A stretch of 15,390 bases of DNA from an uncultured Atopobium sp. (lineage in GTDB: Bacteria; Actinomycetota; Coriobacteriia; Coriobacteriales; Atopobiaceae), in assembly GCA_947252455.1 (NCBI GenBank), contig CAMXVQ010000022.1, positions 1-15,390 on the forward strand. Reading direction: 5' to 3'. The translations under genes were made by a program, and so were the position numbers. The first letter of the stretch is position 1; every line of letters begins with the position of its first letter. The notes under the pieces were generated by a model. The model did not search any database. It worked only from the letters and a program-made list of their open reading frames with translations, and was not told the origin of the DNA. Of the stretch, positions 1-8,577 are shown piece by piece.

Positions 1-265
<265 letters not shown>

Positions 266-285
266 ATTTACATGTTCCCTGCAGT

Positions 286-2226
286 TTATTTAATTTTAGG
301 TTTATCAACACGCAGGCAGCGCATTGCATTGGCAACTGCTAAGCACGCAACACCCACATCGCCAAAAACAGCTACCCACATATTTGCAATACCTAAAGCA
401 GCAAAACCTAAAATTAAAACTTTAACACCTAGTGCCACCACAATATTTTGACGTACAATTCTCATGGTTTTACGTGCAATGTTGATAGCCACTGCAATAC
501 CTGATGGTTTATCGTTCATAAGCACCACATCAGCCGCTTCAATTGCCGCATCAGAGCCCATAGCGCCCATAGCTATACCTACATCCGAGCGCATTAAAAC
601 GGGAGCGTCGTTAATTCCGTCACCCACAAATGCCAGTTTGCTGCCTGAGTCTTCTTGTCTAATGAGTTTTTCGATAATTGCAACTTTGTCCTGCGGCATA
701 AGTTCTGCATGGAATTCATCCATTCCAAGCTTTTGACATACGCTTTTTGCCACGTCGAGCCTGTCGCCTGTGAGCATAACGCAACGCTCAACACCAATTT
801 TGTGCAGATTAAGAATGGTTTGCGAAGCATCGTCTTTAGGGGAGTCGGCAATAACAATGTGACCTAGATATACACCGTCTTGCGCCACGTGAATGGTGGT
901 TCCCATAACTTCGCACGCTTGCGTGTGAATCCCCACTTCTTCCATAAGTGCAAGATTACCAGCTGCAATGCGGTGCCCTTCAAAATCGGCACTCACCCCT
1001 TTGCCTGAATGTTCAGTAAAGTTAGTGACTAACTGTGGGTTTGCACCTGCGGTATAAGCCTGTCGAAGAGCCTGTGCAGTTGGATGATTAGACAATACTT
1101 CTACATGCGCTGTTATACGCAAAAGTACACCGCGCGCAATATCGGGAACGGGATGAACGGTGATAATACCAAACTTACCTGTGGTAAGCGTTCCTGTTTT
1201 GTCAAACGCAACGGTATCAACTACGGCCAGTGTTTCAAGATAGTTTGAGCCTTTTATGAGTATGCCTTGCTTTGATGAGGCTCCAATACCACCAAAGAAC
1301 GAAAGTGGTACCGAAATAACTAACGCGCATGGGCAGCTTACCACCAAAAATATTAATGCACGCTGTATCCATGTTGAGTATGAACCATAACCCATAAGCG
1401 GTGGAACAACTGCTAAAAGCGCAGCTAAACATACAATAACAGGAGTATATATGTGTGCAAATCGCGATATAAAGTGTTCGGCGTGAGCTTTGCGCGTACT
1501 GGCGTTTTCTACAAGATCTAAAATTCGCTGTACGGTAGAGTCTTCATACTGTTTGGTAACTTTGATAGTAAGTGCGCCCGATAAATTAACGCAACCACTT
1601 ACCACTGACGATCCAATATGCACCAAGCGCGGCAACGCTTCGCCCGTAATAGCGGAGGTGTCTATTTGCGAATAGCCGTTTATTATTTCGCCATCAAGCG
1701 CAATGCGCTCGCCCGGTTTTACCATAATGCATTGGCCAACTTTAATATCTTGAGGTTTAACCTTGGTAAGTACGTCGCCCTCAATACGATAGGCATACGC
1801 AGGCGCAATGTTCATCATCGACTTAATGGAGCTGCGGCTTTGATCAAGCGCGTAATCGTGAAACCATTCACCAGTTTGATAGAAGATCATAACGGCCGCA
1901 CCCTCTGCCATATGAGGATCGCTTTCGGGGAAAAATACCAGCGCAAATGCACCGACCGTTGCAATAACCATCAAAACATTCTCATCAAAGAGGTGTCCGC
2001 GGATAACTCCTTTATAGGCGTGCGCAATAACGTCTGAGCCCGCTATGAGATAGGGAACCAAAAAGAGTACAAATTGAATCCACAGGCACGCGATAGAAGG
2101 TAGTCCAAGTAGTTTGAGCGGTAGAAGCTCAATGATGACAAAGATAACCAGCGAAATTACAATTCGCATAAGGTTGAAGCGCTGTTCATGGGAAAGGCCT
2201 TGGAATTTACGTACGAGATAGTTCAT
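286..2226 (-). CDS. cadA: P1B-2 type Zn2+/Cd2+/Pb2+ efflux ATPase
   Basis: This 646-residue protein is a heavy-metal P-type ATPase that pumps soft divalent cations out of the cytoplasm. All catalytic landmarks are present: the actuator TGE (194-196), the metal-binding CPC in a membrane helix (298-300), the phosphorylated Asp342 in DKTGT, the HP dipeptide (381-382) of the nucleotide-binding domain, and the hinge GDGIND (535-540). Lys602 and Asp623 in the last two helices match the Lys/Asp pair typical of Zn/Cd/Pb (ZntA/CadA) pumps, not Cu pumps. There is no N-terminal heavy-metal-associated domain with CxxC: the protein starts almost directly at the first membrane helices. It is therefore shorter than ZntA/CadA of about 700-730 residues. 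AGGA sits just before the ATG. It lies 136 bases downstream of the ArsR-family regulator and 48 bases before cadD, which suggests one operon. Zn versus Cd preference cannot be read from the sequence. Confidence 0.93.
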   Translation of the reverse strand: MNYLVRKFQGLSHEQRFNLMRIVISLVIFVIIELLPLKLLGLPSIACLWIQFVLFLVPYLIAGSDVIAHAYKGVIRGHLFDENVLMVIATVGAFALVFFPESDPHMAEGAAVMIFYQTGEWFHDYALDQSRSSIKSMMNIAPAYAYRIEGDVLTKVKPQDIKVGQCIMVKPGERIALDGEIINGYSQIDTSAITGEALPRLVHIGSSVVSGCVNLSGALTIKVTKQYEDSTVQRILDLVENASTRKAHAEHFISRFAHIYTPVIVCLAALLAVVPPLMGYGSYSTWIQRALIFLVVSCPCALVISVPLSFFGGIGASSKQGILIKGSNYLETLAVVDTVAFDKTGTLTTGKFGIITVHPVPDIARGVLLRITAHVEVLSNHPTAQALRQAYTAGANPQLVTNFTEHSGKGVSADFEGHRIAAGNLALMEEVGIHTQACEVMGTTIHVAQDGVYLGHIVIADSPKDDASQTILNLHKIGVERCVMLTGDRLDVAKSVCQKLGMDEFHAELMPQDKVAIIEKLIRQEDSGSKLAFVGDGINDAPVLMRSDVGIAMGAMGSDAAIEAADVVLMNDKPSGIAVAINIARKTMRIVRQNIVVALGVKVLILGFAALGIANMWVAVFGDVGVACLAVANAMRCLRVDKPKIK

Positions 2227-2362
2227 GGTTTGTCCTGACGTTGCGGTCTATAAAGAAACAAGCTATAGCAGGTGCTGCTTCACGAGGTGTAGATAATTGA
2301 TGTAGGTTAGTTAAACAAAGCTAGCTTACTTACGATACATAGATAAGTAAAAATAGAAACAG

Positions 2363-2779
2363 CTATTCGCACATGTGCGTCATACCTTGAGAAAGCATAG
2401 TGTTTACGTGGTCGTCGGCAAGCGAATAGATAATTTGTTTACCTTCGCGCTTAAAACGAACAAGATGTGTTTGCTTTAAAATGCGCAGCTGATGCGAAAC
2501 GGCACTTTGCGACAAACAAACTGCGTCGGCAATATCGTTAACCGATAGGCTACCGCAGGTTAGTGCAAAAAGAATTTTGACACGCGTTGTGTCTGAAAAA
2601 ATTTTGAATAGGTCGGCAAGGTCGTAGAGAATTTCCTCATCGGGCATGTCCATAGCGGCAATCTCGGCTTTTGCGGTATCTTTTGCCGTGGCTTCACTAA
2701 GAGATTTGTGTGGTGTTATTTGTGCTTTTTCCTGCGAATTGTGCAAGTTCTTTTTGTTCGCGGTTGATTGACGCGGCAT
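2363..2779 (-). CDS. ArsR/SmtB-family zinc/cadmium-sensing repressor
   Basis: This 138-residue winged-helix regulator is the first gene of the metal-resistance operon. The ArsR core begins near residue 50; residues 61-70 (FSDTTRVKIL) and the recognition helix QSAVSHQLRIL (91-101) are typical. The C-terminal helix carries Asp122, His124, His135 and Glu138 with exactly the D-x-H-x10-H-x2-E spacing of the alpha-5 zinc site of SmtB/CzrA. The alpha-3 CxC of cadmium sensors of the CadC type (ELCVCD) is replaced by SLSVND, so this looks like an alpha-5 zinc-type sensor. A basic/polar N-terminal tail of about 48 residues precedes the core. The start has AAGGAGG four bases upstream. Metal binding is expected to release it from the inverted repeat at 2799-2822. 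The exact symbol (smtB, czrA or cadC) cannot be decided, so none is given. Confidence 0.92.
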   Translation of the reverse strand: MPRQSTANKKNLHNSQEKAQITPHKSLSEATAKDTAKAEIAAMDMPDEEILYDLADLFKIFSDTTRVKILFALTCGSLSVNDIADAVCLSQSAVSHQLRILKQTHLVRFKREGKQIIYSLADDHVNTMLSQGMTHMCE

Positions 2780-2798
2780 ATAACCTCCTTACATATAT

Positions 2799-2822
2799 AC
2801 ATATGAACATGCGTTCATATGT
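2799..2822. promoter_or_regulatory. Operator of the ArsR/SmtB-type regulator
   Basis: ACATATGAAC and GTTCATATGT form a perfect 10-bp inverted repeat around the four bases ATGC. It closely resembles the ATGAACA-type imperfect palindromes bound by SmtB/CzrA-family repressors. It sits between the -10 box and the ribosome binding site of the regulator gene, at or just after the expected transcription start, so binding would block the operon's own promoter (autoregulation). Confidence 0.85.
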
Positions 2823-2830
2823 TAGCTATC

Positions 2831-2858
2831 ATGATACCAAGTTTTTGGAGGATGTCAA
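2831..2858 (-). promoter_or_regulatory. Promoter of the metal-resistance operon
   Basis: On the reverse strand TTGACA (2858-2853), a perfect -35 box, is followed after 16 bases by TATCAT (2836-2831), a good -10 box. Transcription would begin near 2824, at the edge of the operator. Confidence 0.75.
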
Positions 2859-2979
2859 ATAAAGCTTAAGATGAGCTGAATGTATGGAGAAATCTGTTTG
2901 TCGGGCGGCTTGGTAGGCTGACCTACGTAGTCCGATTTACACAACTCGCACTATGGGTCCTGATGCGTGCTCTTGGTCT

Positions 2980-3021
2980 TGCGAAACCGCCTTGTGCACC
3001 TTGCCCTGCGAAACCGCCTTG
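2980..3021. repeat. Two direct copies of a 15-bp unit
   Basis: TGCGAAACCGCCTTG occurs at 2980-2994 and again at 3007-3021, a 27-base period, just downstream of the stop of the membrane-anchored protein gene. Each copy contains GCGAAACCGC, able to form only a 3-bp hairpin. There is no T tract, so it is not an obvious terminator. Its function is unknown. Confidence 0.6.
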
Positions 3022-3028
3022 CGTGGTA

Positions 3029-3763
3029 CTAGTCCTCGCCCTTTACCATGTTGTCCAATAAAGAAGTATCGCTGGCACTGGTAAATGTTATATCCGAGCT
3101 TGGCCGCCAACGATCTTGTGAAAGTTGCTTAGGAACATTGTTTTTAGCATAGGTCCATTGTTGCTTACGAATAAGTTTACCCTTAACTAACTTATATTCC
3201 GTGCTGGTGATAGATTGTGAATTATAGGGATATTCATTTTGCAAAATCTCTTTGGGCTCCCGTCCAATTTGAAATGTTGTGTCATCACCGCCAACAGATG
3301 CGTGTCCTTCGTAAAGAGGAGTATCTGTTGTAACCATATCTGCTTCTTCGCCACGAGAAGAAAAGATGTGAATCTCAGACATTGCTTTTTCATGCTCAGC
3401 TTTGATGAACATTTCGGGGATATGGTCACCAGTAATATCAACGAGGGCATACGAAAGTTTGGTCACATCAAAATCATGGCCAAAGTATGCACTTGGATCT
3501 TTGAGTGCTTGTCGATATTGATCCGAGGCCGCCTTTAATTTTTGAATGCGCTTTTCATCGGCCGCACGCTGGGCTTGTTCTTTAGCAGCGGATTCTTGTT
3601 GGGCACGCTCATCGGCCGCGCGCTGTAAAGGCATAAGACGGTGCGTGTACATCCATGCTGCGCCTATGGCACCTAATATGCATAAACATGTCAATATAAG
3701 CGCTACAGCTGTCTTTGCACTCATATGTGATGTATAAGGATTTGAGTCTTTGGTGTGTCGCAT
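3029..3763 (-). CDS. Membrane-anchored coiled-coil protein of unknown function
   Basis: I do not recognise this 244-residue protein as a named family. It has a short cytoplasmic N-terminus, one hydrophobic segment at about 19-39 (signal anchor), then a charged Ala/Gln/Glu-rich coiled coil at about 45-85 with QRAADE repeated twice. The C-terminal part is globular and presumably extracellular. Residues 105-120 (YALVDITGDHIPEMFI) resemble the D-x-(N/T)-G-D-x-(I/T)-P-E acidic loop found in many secreted Gram-positive proteins with FG-GAP/EF-hand-like character. The start at 3763 is chosen because AAGGAG lies six bases before it; an in-frame ATG at 3802 directly abuts the upstream stop and lacks such a site. 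It begins 39 bases after the flippase-like gene and is probably cotranscribed with it. A role in the cell envelope is only an inference. Confidence 0.75.
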   Translation of the reverse strand: MRHTKDSNPYTSHMSAKTAVALILTCLCILGAIGAAWMYTHRLMPLQRAADERAQQESAAKEQAQRAADEKRIQKLKAASDQYRQALKDPSAYFGHDFDVTKLSYALVDITGDHIPEMFIKAEHEKAMSEIHIFSSRGEEADMVTTDTPLYEGHASVGGDDTTFQIGREPKEILQNEYPYNSQSITSTEYKLVKGKLIRKQQWTYAKNNVPKQLSQDRWRPSSDITFTSASDTSLLDNMVKGED

Positions 3764-3802
3764 AAATTTCTCCTTGGTTTGATCGCGTGTGTGTAAGCGC
3801 AA

Positions 3803-5218
3803 TTAATATTGTTGTGTCGATCTTCGCGCGTGCACATACTGAAGACATAATAACGCACATAGAAGTATCATGACCAGCAGATAGCTACTTACAGCACCGG
3901 TGAAACGCAATGTAGTAATGCATATGAGCGAGCAGATAATAACAAAACCAAAGCTTATGAGATAGGAGCTAAAAGCTTTTGCCTGTTTGCGAATGATGGT
4001 AAGCAGCTGAAAGAAAAAGTCGATGCCGGCTCCTAAACCGCCTGCAATAACCATACTGAGTTGCTCAAACTGTAAATGTTTAAATGAGACGCCATAAAGA
4101 ATTCCATTAAGGGTTGCACCCCAATTCCACATAATAAATGCCATAAGAGTCGTGATGCCAATAATGCTTGTTACAATGATAAGCGTTTGCATATCAAAAC
4201 GTTTTGTGTTGTCGCTTTGTGTCCAAAGTATTGATAATTTCATGAGTTGTGGTTTATATACTAACGCAGCAACCAGCACAATAGCCATTGCTGGAAAGTA
4301 GAGCGCATTAAAATAGAGCTGTTGCTGGTAATCCAAGAGCGCTTCCATGATAAATTTTGGTGAGCTGTCAATAAGTGCAAAAAGGAATTGACCTAAAAAT
4401 GCAGGGAAACACTCATAAAAGAGTTCGCTGAGTTCAATTGCTTCCCAGCCGCGCGATTTGGGCGTTTCAAATTTTGCAAGCGGATAGGTGATAACAACAA
4501 AGCTTACGCCTGCAAAGAGAGCAAGGGCGTACGTTGCCGCTTGTACGTCGCGAAAAAGTATAAGCACTAACATAAAAGCAAAACACGCGCCGCCGCAGCG
4601 AATTGCTTGAGAAATACCTGCTAGATAGAGTTTATCGCATTGTTGCAAGCGACCTTCAAAGACATCGGCAAGACTGTCGACAAGCTTAAAAGCCATAAGC
4701 GAAATAAGCAGGGATGACATAAGTTCGCTATCGTGGCGCAGCACCAGATATATACAGCCAACAGCTGCCATAACAAGACATGTCACGATGCGTTGTAGCT
4801 GATAGGCGGCAAATGAATCTTGTTCGTTAACGTCAGATACTTGAAAGGTTCTAACTCCAAAAAGCGCAATAAACTGTAAGACCGTAGCTATCACAAATGC
4901 CATGGTAAATCGGCCTGCAATGTCACAGCCACAGATTTGTGAAACTAAAATAGTAAGCAAAGGGAACATAAGCCCCATGCAAGCCTGACCGAGCGCATTG
5001 CACAGATAGTCTTTAACGGTTCGATGCGACCCATAGAGCGCAACTTGGTTTGCAAAATCTTGACGTCGCATGCCCTCAATGAGGCGGTTTTTCCATATAT
5101 CTATAATTCCGTGCGTGGATTTTGTTGCGCGTGCAGGCGGTAATGGATGCAGCTTTTGACTTGAGCGCACAAAGCTTGGCGCCAACTTTTGCAGTATATG
5201 TGTGATTGCCTGCTTCAT
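3803..5218 (-). CDS. Wzx-like polysaccharide flippase (MOP superfamily)
   Basis: This 471-residue integral membrane protein has roughly a dozen hydrophobic segments. Its sequence style, notably GVRTFQVSDV at 121-130 after a helix and followed by Arg147, is that of O-antigen/teichoic-acid flippases (RfbX/Wzx, polysaccharide biosynthesis family). Such proteins move lipid-linked glycans across the cytoplasmic membrane. An unusually long polar N-terminus of about 70 residues precedes the first membrane helix. The start at 5218 is preferred to an in-frame ATG at 5233 because AGGA lies six bases upstream of it. No glycosyltransferase or polymerase gene is adjacent, so it is an orphan, paired only with the membrane-anchored protein 39 bases downstream. 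The substrate is unknown. The family call is fairly secure; the glycan role is inferred. Confidence 0.8.
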   Translation of the reverse strand: MKQAITHILQKLAPSFVRSSQKLHPLPPARATKSTHGIIDIWKNRLIEGMRRQDFANQVALYGSHRTVKDYLCNALGQACMGLMFPLLTILVSQICGCDIAGRFTMAFVIATVLQFIALFGVRTFQVSDVNEQDSFAAYQLQRIVTCLVMAAVGCIYLVLRHDSELMSSLLISLMAFKLVDSLADVFEGRLQQCDKLYLAGISQAIRCGGACFAFMLVLILFRDVQAATYALALFAGVSFVVITYPLAKFETPKSRGWEAIELSELFYECFPAFLGQFLFALIDSSPKFIMEALLDYQQQLYFNALYFPAMAIVLVAALVYKPQLMKLSILWTQSDNTKRFDMQTLIIVTSIIGITTLMAFIMWNWGATLNGILYGVSFKHLQFEQLSMVIAGGLGAGIDFFFQLLTIIRKQAKAFSSYLISFGFVIICSLICITTLRFTGAVSSYLLVMILLCALLCLQYVHARRSTQQY

Positions 5219-5268
5219 TACCAGTCCTAACATGCATGTGTACGGTGTGTACGCATTGTTGTGTATGC

Positions 5269-5296
5269 ATTATAAACTTCTGTCAGCGCGTTGCAA
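5269..5296 (-). promoter_or_regulatory. Candidate promoter of the flippase gene
   Basis: On the reverse strand TTGCAA (5296-5291) and a perfect TATAAT (5274-5269) are separated by 16 bases. The start codon is about 50 bases further downstream. No regulator site is recognised. Confidence 0.55.
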
Positions 5297-5516
5297 CATG
5301 GTTGTACCTATCGAGTATATAGGTGAATGTACAAGCGTCCGCGCGCTCCATGTGATTGCTATGTTTACCACTTGTGTTAGTACATCTTGCAAAAACATTC
5401 CTATTATACGTTTTGTTTTGAGCACTTGTTACATGCTTTCTCATCTTTCATGATGTGCAGGTTTTTGTACATAAAGATTTCTAAATGGTTACAGCTTCTG
5501 TGTCGCTTATGCTAAA

Positions 5517-5545
5517 TTGTCAAACCTGCCTTGCCACGCTTTAAA
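5517..5545 (+). promoter_or_regulatory. Candidate promoter of the PEP carboxylase gene
   Basis: TTGTCA (5517-5522) and TTTAAA (5540-5545) are separated by 17 bases, giving a leader of about 50 bases before the GTG start. Another weaker pair (TTACAG at 5489 and CTAAAT at 5512) overlaps it, so the exact start is uncertain. Confidence 0.45.
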
Positions 5546-5600
5546 GTGGTGTATTGTTAGATAAGTAATTTAGAAGGGTATCGTTTATAAAGGAGTTATC

Positions 5601-8459
5601 GTGTCGGAGTTTAGTTGTCAAAACCAATCTGGCAAAAACGATACAGAGGCTCATAAGACGCAAAAGCATACTGAGAGCTGTGAAGTGTGTTCGCACACAT
5701 ACGAGCCTTTGCAATCCGGTCCGTCTGGGCAGTCGGACCAAGTTAAGACACATGCAGTGCACGCCGAAGAGGAACGCACCTTTGCGCGTGTTGATATTCC
5801 CGAAAGCCTTAAAAGTAATTTAACGCTTTTTCTTCATCTTGTACGTAAAGTTATTCAGGAATACGACGAAAACCTTTGTACCACGTTTGATATGCTTCTT
5901 TCCGACTTTATTGAGGCAGATAATCAGGAGGCACATCATCCAAGCCAAACCTGCTCTGCACTCCAAGATGCCGTGCGTATTATAAATGGTCTTGAGATTC
6001 ACGAAGCTACTATGCTTGCGCGTGCGTTTGCGTCATATTTTCATTTGGCAAATATTTGCGAAGAAAATTATCGTGTCGCTGCTTTGCGTGCGCGCGAAAA
6101 ATCTACGCCCGTTTCAAAAAAAGACAATCCTTTTGCTAATCCTAATAACGACTTAAGCGCTGCCTATCACGAAATTATGCGTGAATGTGGCAAAGACAAG
6201 GCAAATGAGCTGTTGCACCGTTTGGAATTTCACCCTGTATTTACGGCACATCCAACCGAAGCGCGCCGTAAGACCGTTGAGTCGCGTATTAGAAATATTG
6301 CAACGCTGCTCGAAAAGCGAGCTCGTCTTGGCGGAGCTTCTTTGGCCGAAAATGATCGTCGTATGCTTGAGGAAATTGAGGCGCTCTTTAGAACGTCTCC
6401 TATTGCGCTTAAAAAACCAACTCCTGTTGAAGAAGCCGATACCATTATTGACATCTTTGATCATACGCTTTTTGAAATGGTCCCCGATGTGTATCGTCGC
6501 TTTGACGATTGGGAATTGGGCGATGATGCTGGTAAGGTCCCGCCTTTATGCCCTGCGTTTTTTAAGCCAGGAAGCTGGATCGGAACCGATCGTGACGGTA
6601 ATCCTAATGTTACGGCAAAAGTTAGTAGAAAAGTTGCCGAAAAATTCCGCACGCATATGCTTGCAAAATTAGCCGAGGAAACCAAAAAAGTAGCGCGAAG
6701 CCTAACGCTTGATACCGTGTCAACGCCTGCTTCTAAGCAGCTGCGCAATCTATGGAATCATCAGGTTGAAATGAGCGAAGTTCTTTCTGCGCGCGCGTAT
6801 CAGGTTTCTGCAAGTGAGCTGCATCATGCCGTGCTTAAGGTTATGGCAAATCGTTTGGAAGCAACTATAACACGTACTGCCGATCTTATGTATGCAACGG
6901 CAGAGGACTTTATTAGCGACTTGCGCATCGTCCAAGAGTCTCTTGCACAAGCAGGAGCTGTTCGTGCTGCATATGGTGTGGTACAACGCCTTATTTGGCA
7001 GGCAGAAACGTTTGGATTTTCGCTCGTGCAAATGGAGTTTCGTCAACACTCGTTAGTGCATACCCGTGCGCTTGAAGACATTCGCGCGCATGGTCGCTGG
7101 GGAGAACGTGGCGAGCTTGCGCCCATGACTAAAGAAGTGCTTGATACATTTCGTGCTATTGGTTCTATTCAACGCCGCAATGGTGTTGAGGCGGCGCGTC
7201 GCTATATTATCTCGTTTACACAGTCGCCTCAAAATATCGAAGATGTCTATACGCTTGCTCATCTTGCGTTTGCACATGATAAAGACGTGCCAACGCTTGA
7301 TGTTATCCCTCTTTTTGAGCAGGTGGAAGACTTAAATAATGCAATTGATACGCTAAATCACATGATAGAGATCCCTGCAGTTCAAAAGCGCCTGGCTCAA
7401 ACAAACAGGCGTTTGGAAGTTATGCTGGGATATTCTGACTCCTCTAAAGATGCAGGTCCTACGTCGGCAACACTTGTGTTGCACGAAACACAGGCACGCA
7501 TTGCGCAGTGGGCAAAAGATCACAACATTAACCTCATTTTAATGCACGGCCGCGGAGGTGCAGTTGGACGTGGTGGCGGTCCTGCAAACCGTGCAGTTCT
7601 TTCTCAGCCTATGGGTTCGGTGAATGCATTCTTTAAGCTTACCGAGCAGGGCGAAGTTATTTTTGCACGTTATGGAGATCCAGTTTTAGCACGCAGGCAC
7701 GTTGAGTCAGTTGCTGGCGCTACGCTTTTGCAGTCGGCTCCTTCGATCGAAAAGCTGAATACCGAAACCACTCAGTCATATTTGGGTCTAGCCGAAGAAC
7801 TCGACCGTGCAGCTCATGCGCGTTTCTTGCGTTTGATTCATACCGAGGGCTTTCCTGAGTGGTTCTCTACCGTTACGCCTTTGGCCGAGATTGGTATGAT
7901 GCCTATTGGTAGCCGTCCAGCTAAACGCGGACTAGGTGCAACATCGCTTGCTGATCTACGTACCATCCCGTGGATTTTCTCGTGGTCACAAGCTCGTACC
8001 AATTTAGCAGCCTGGTATGGTTTAGGAACTGCATGCGAAGAGATCGGTGACTTAGCACGTCTACGCAGCGCGTATAAGCAGTGGCCGCTGTTCACTACCT
8101 TTATTGACAATATCGAAATGTCGCTTGCAAAAACTGATACGCGGATCGCAAAAATGTATTTGGCGCTTGGTAAGCGTGACGATTTAACGGCGTTGGTTCT
8201 CGACGAGATGGAACTCACCAAAAAGTGGGTGTTATCTATTACGGGCAATCAATGGCCGCTTGAACACCGTCGTGTATTGGGTCCGCTTATTCGTATGCGT
8301 AGCCCGTTTGTAGATGTCTTGTCGGTAACTCAGGCTCATGCGCTTTCAGTGTTGCGCACACGGGGTCAAGATTTAAGTCCCGAGGAAAAAGAAAAGTTTA
8401 TCTATCTTATTTTGTGTACCGTTTCAGGCGTTGCTGCCGGATTGCAAAATACGGGGTAA
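5601..8459 (+). CDS. ppc: Phosphoenolpyruvate carboxylase
   Basis: This 952-residue cytoplasmic enzyme carboxylates phosphoenolpyruvate with bicarbonate to oxaloacetate, replenishing C4 acids for aspartate synthesis and reductive pathways. The family signatures are all present in order: TAHPTEA with the catalytic His217, GSWIGTDRDGNPNVT beginning at 324, GYSDSSKDAG with Lys616, the glycine-rich HGRGG loop (649-653), SRPAKRG (771-777) and the invariant C-terminal QNTG. The start is GTG with AAAGGAG five bases upstream. Compared with E. coli PEPC (883 residues, catalytic His138) there are about 70-80 extra N-terminal residues. This extension is polar, rich in His, Thr, Glu and Gln, and contains CEVC at 27-30; the conserved domain starts near residue 68. 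The gene stands alone between its own candidate promoter and a strong terminator. The allosteric control usual for bacterial PEPC is likely but not readable here. Confidence 0.97.
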   Translation: MSEFSCQNQSGKNDTEAHKTQKHTESCEVCSHTYEPLQSGPSGQSDQVKTHAVHAEEERTFARVDIPESLKSNLTLFLHLVRKVIQEYDENLCTTFDMLLSDFIEADNQEAHHPSQTCSALQDAVRIINGLEIHEATMLARAFASYFHLANICEENYRVAALRAREKSTPVSKKDNPFANPNNDLSAAYHEIMRECGKDKANELLHRLEFHPVFTAHPTEARRKTVESRIRNIATLLEKRARLGGASLAENDRRMLEEIEALFRTSPIALKKPTPVEEADTIIDIFDHTLFEMVPDVYRRFDDWELGDDAGKVPPLCPAFFKPGSWIGTDRDGNPNVTAKVSRKVAEKFRTHMLAKLAEETKKVARSLTLDTVSTPASKQLRNLWNHQVEMSEVLSARAYQVSASELHHAVLKVMANRLEATITRTADLMYATAEDFISDLRIVQESLAQAGAVRAAYGVVQRLIWQAETFGFSLVQMEFRQHSLVHTRALEDIRAHGRWGERGELAPMTKEVLDTFRAIGSIQRRNGVEAARRYIISFTQSPQNIEDVYTLAHLAFAHDKDVPTLDVIPLFEQVEDLNNAIDTLNHMIEIPAVQKRLAQTNRRLEVMLGYSDSSKDAGPTSATLVLHETQARIAQWAKDHNINLILMHGRGGAVGRGGGPANRAVLSQPMGSVNAFFKLTEQGEVIFARYGDPVLARRHVESVAGATLLQSAPSIEKLNTETTQSYLGLAEELDRAAHARFLRLIHTEGFPEWFSTVTPLAEIGMMPIGSRPAKRGLGATSLADLRTIPWIFSWSQARTNLAAWYGLGTACEEIGDLARLRSAYKQWPLFTTFIDNIEMSLAKTDTRIAKMYLALGKRDDLTALVLDEMELTKKWVLSITGNQWPLEHRRVLGPLIRMRSPFVDVLSVTQAHALSVLRTRGQDLSPEEKEKFIYLILCTVSGVAAGLQNTG
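5718..5739 (+). repeat. Inverted repeat inside the ppc 5' coding end
   Basis: GGTCCG and CGGACC form a 6-bp G+C-rich hairpin with a 10-base loop within the codons of the poorly conserved N-terminal extension. It may simply be chance, or may fold in the mRNA. Confidence 0.35.
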
Positions 8460-8544
8460 TTCTTTCAGGAAAAAATAAGGTTTGCGCCAAGTAAGGTTTC
8501 ATTTCTTTGAGGAAAATGCCTTATAAAATCAAAAACATTTGTGT

Positions 8545-8577
8545 AAAGCACGCTTATATCCTATAAGCGTGCTTTTT
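8545..8577 (+). terminator. Intrinsic terminator after ppc
   Basis: A perfect 14-bp stem (AAAGCACGCTTATA, 8545-8558, with its complement at 8562-8575) closes a 3-base loop and ends in a run of five T (8573-8577). It lies 85 bases after the ppc stop. The A-rich 5' arm could make it work in both directions. Confidence 0.9.

Larger units (their letters stand above)
5219..5600. other. Divergent intergenic region, flippase / PEP carboxylase
   Basis: This gene-free stretch of about 380 bases separates two divergent genes. It contains a TATAAT promoter for the leftward gene and a candidate promoter for the rightward gene. Near the left end ATGCAT occurs twice, with alternating purine-pyrimidine TGTGTACG-like stretches between. 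No convincing small gene or structured RNA was seen. Confidence 0.6.

Noticed and set aside
1618..2037. 139-codon plus-strand open frame opposite the Zn/Cd ATPase
   Set aside because: It is fully antisense to a gene with all its catalytic motifs, has no ribosome site and encodes no recognisable protein.
2926..2940. GTAGG/CCTAC hairpin as terminator of the anchored protein gene
   Set aside because: The stem is only five base pairs and has no T tract on either strand.
3764..3802. Upstream start for the anchored coiled-coil protein
   Set aside because: The in-frame ATG directly abuts the upstream stop, while AAGGAG is placed correctly for the ATG at 3763.
7838..8248. 136-codon minus-strand open frame inside ppc
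   Set aside because: Antisense shadow of conserved PEP carboxylase sequence including the SRPAKRG motif region; no supporting signals.
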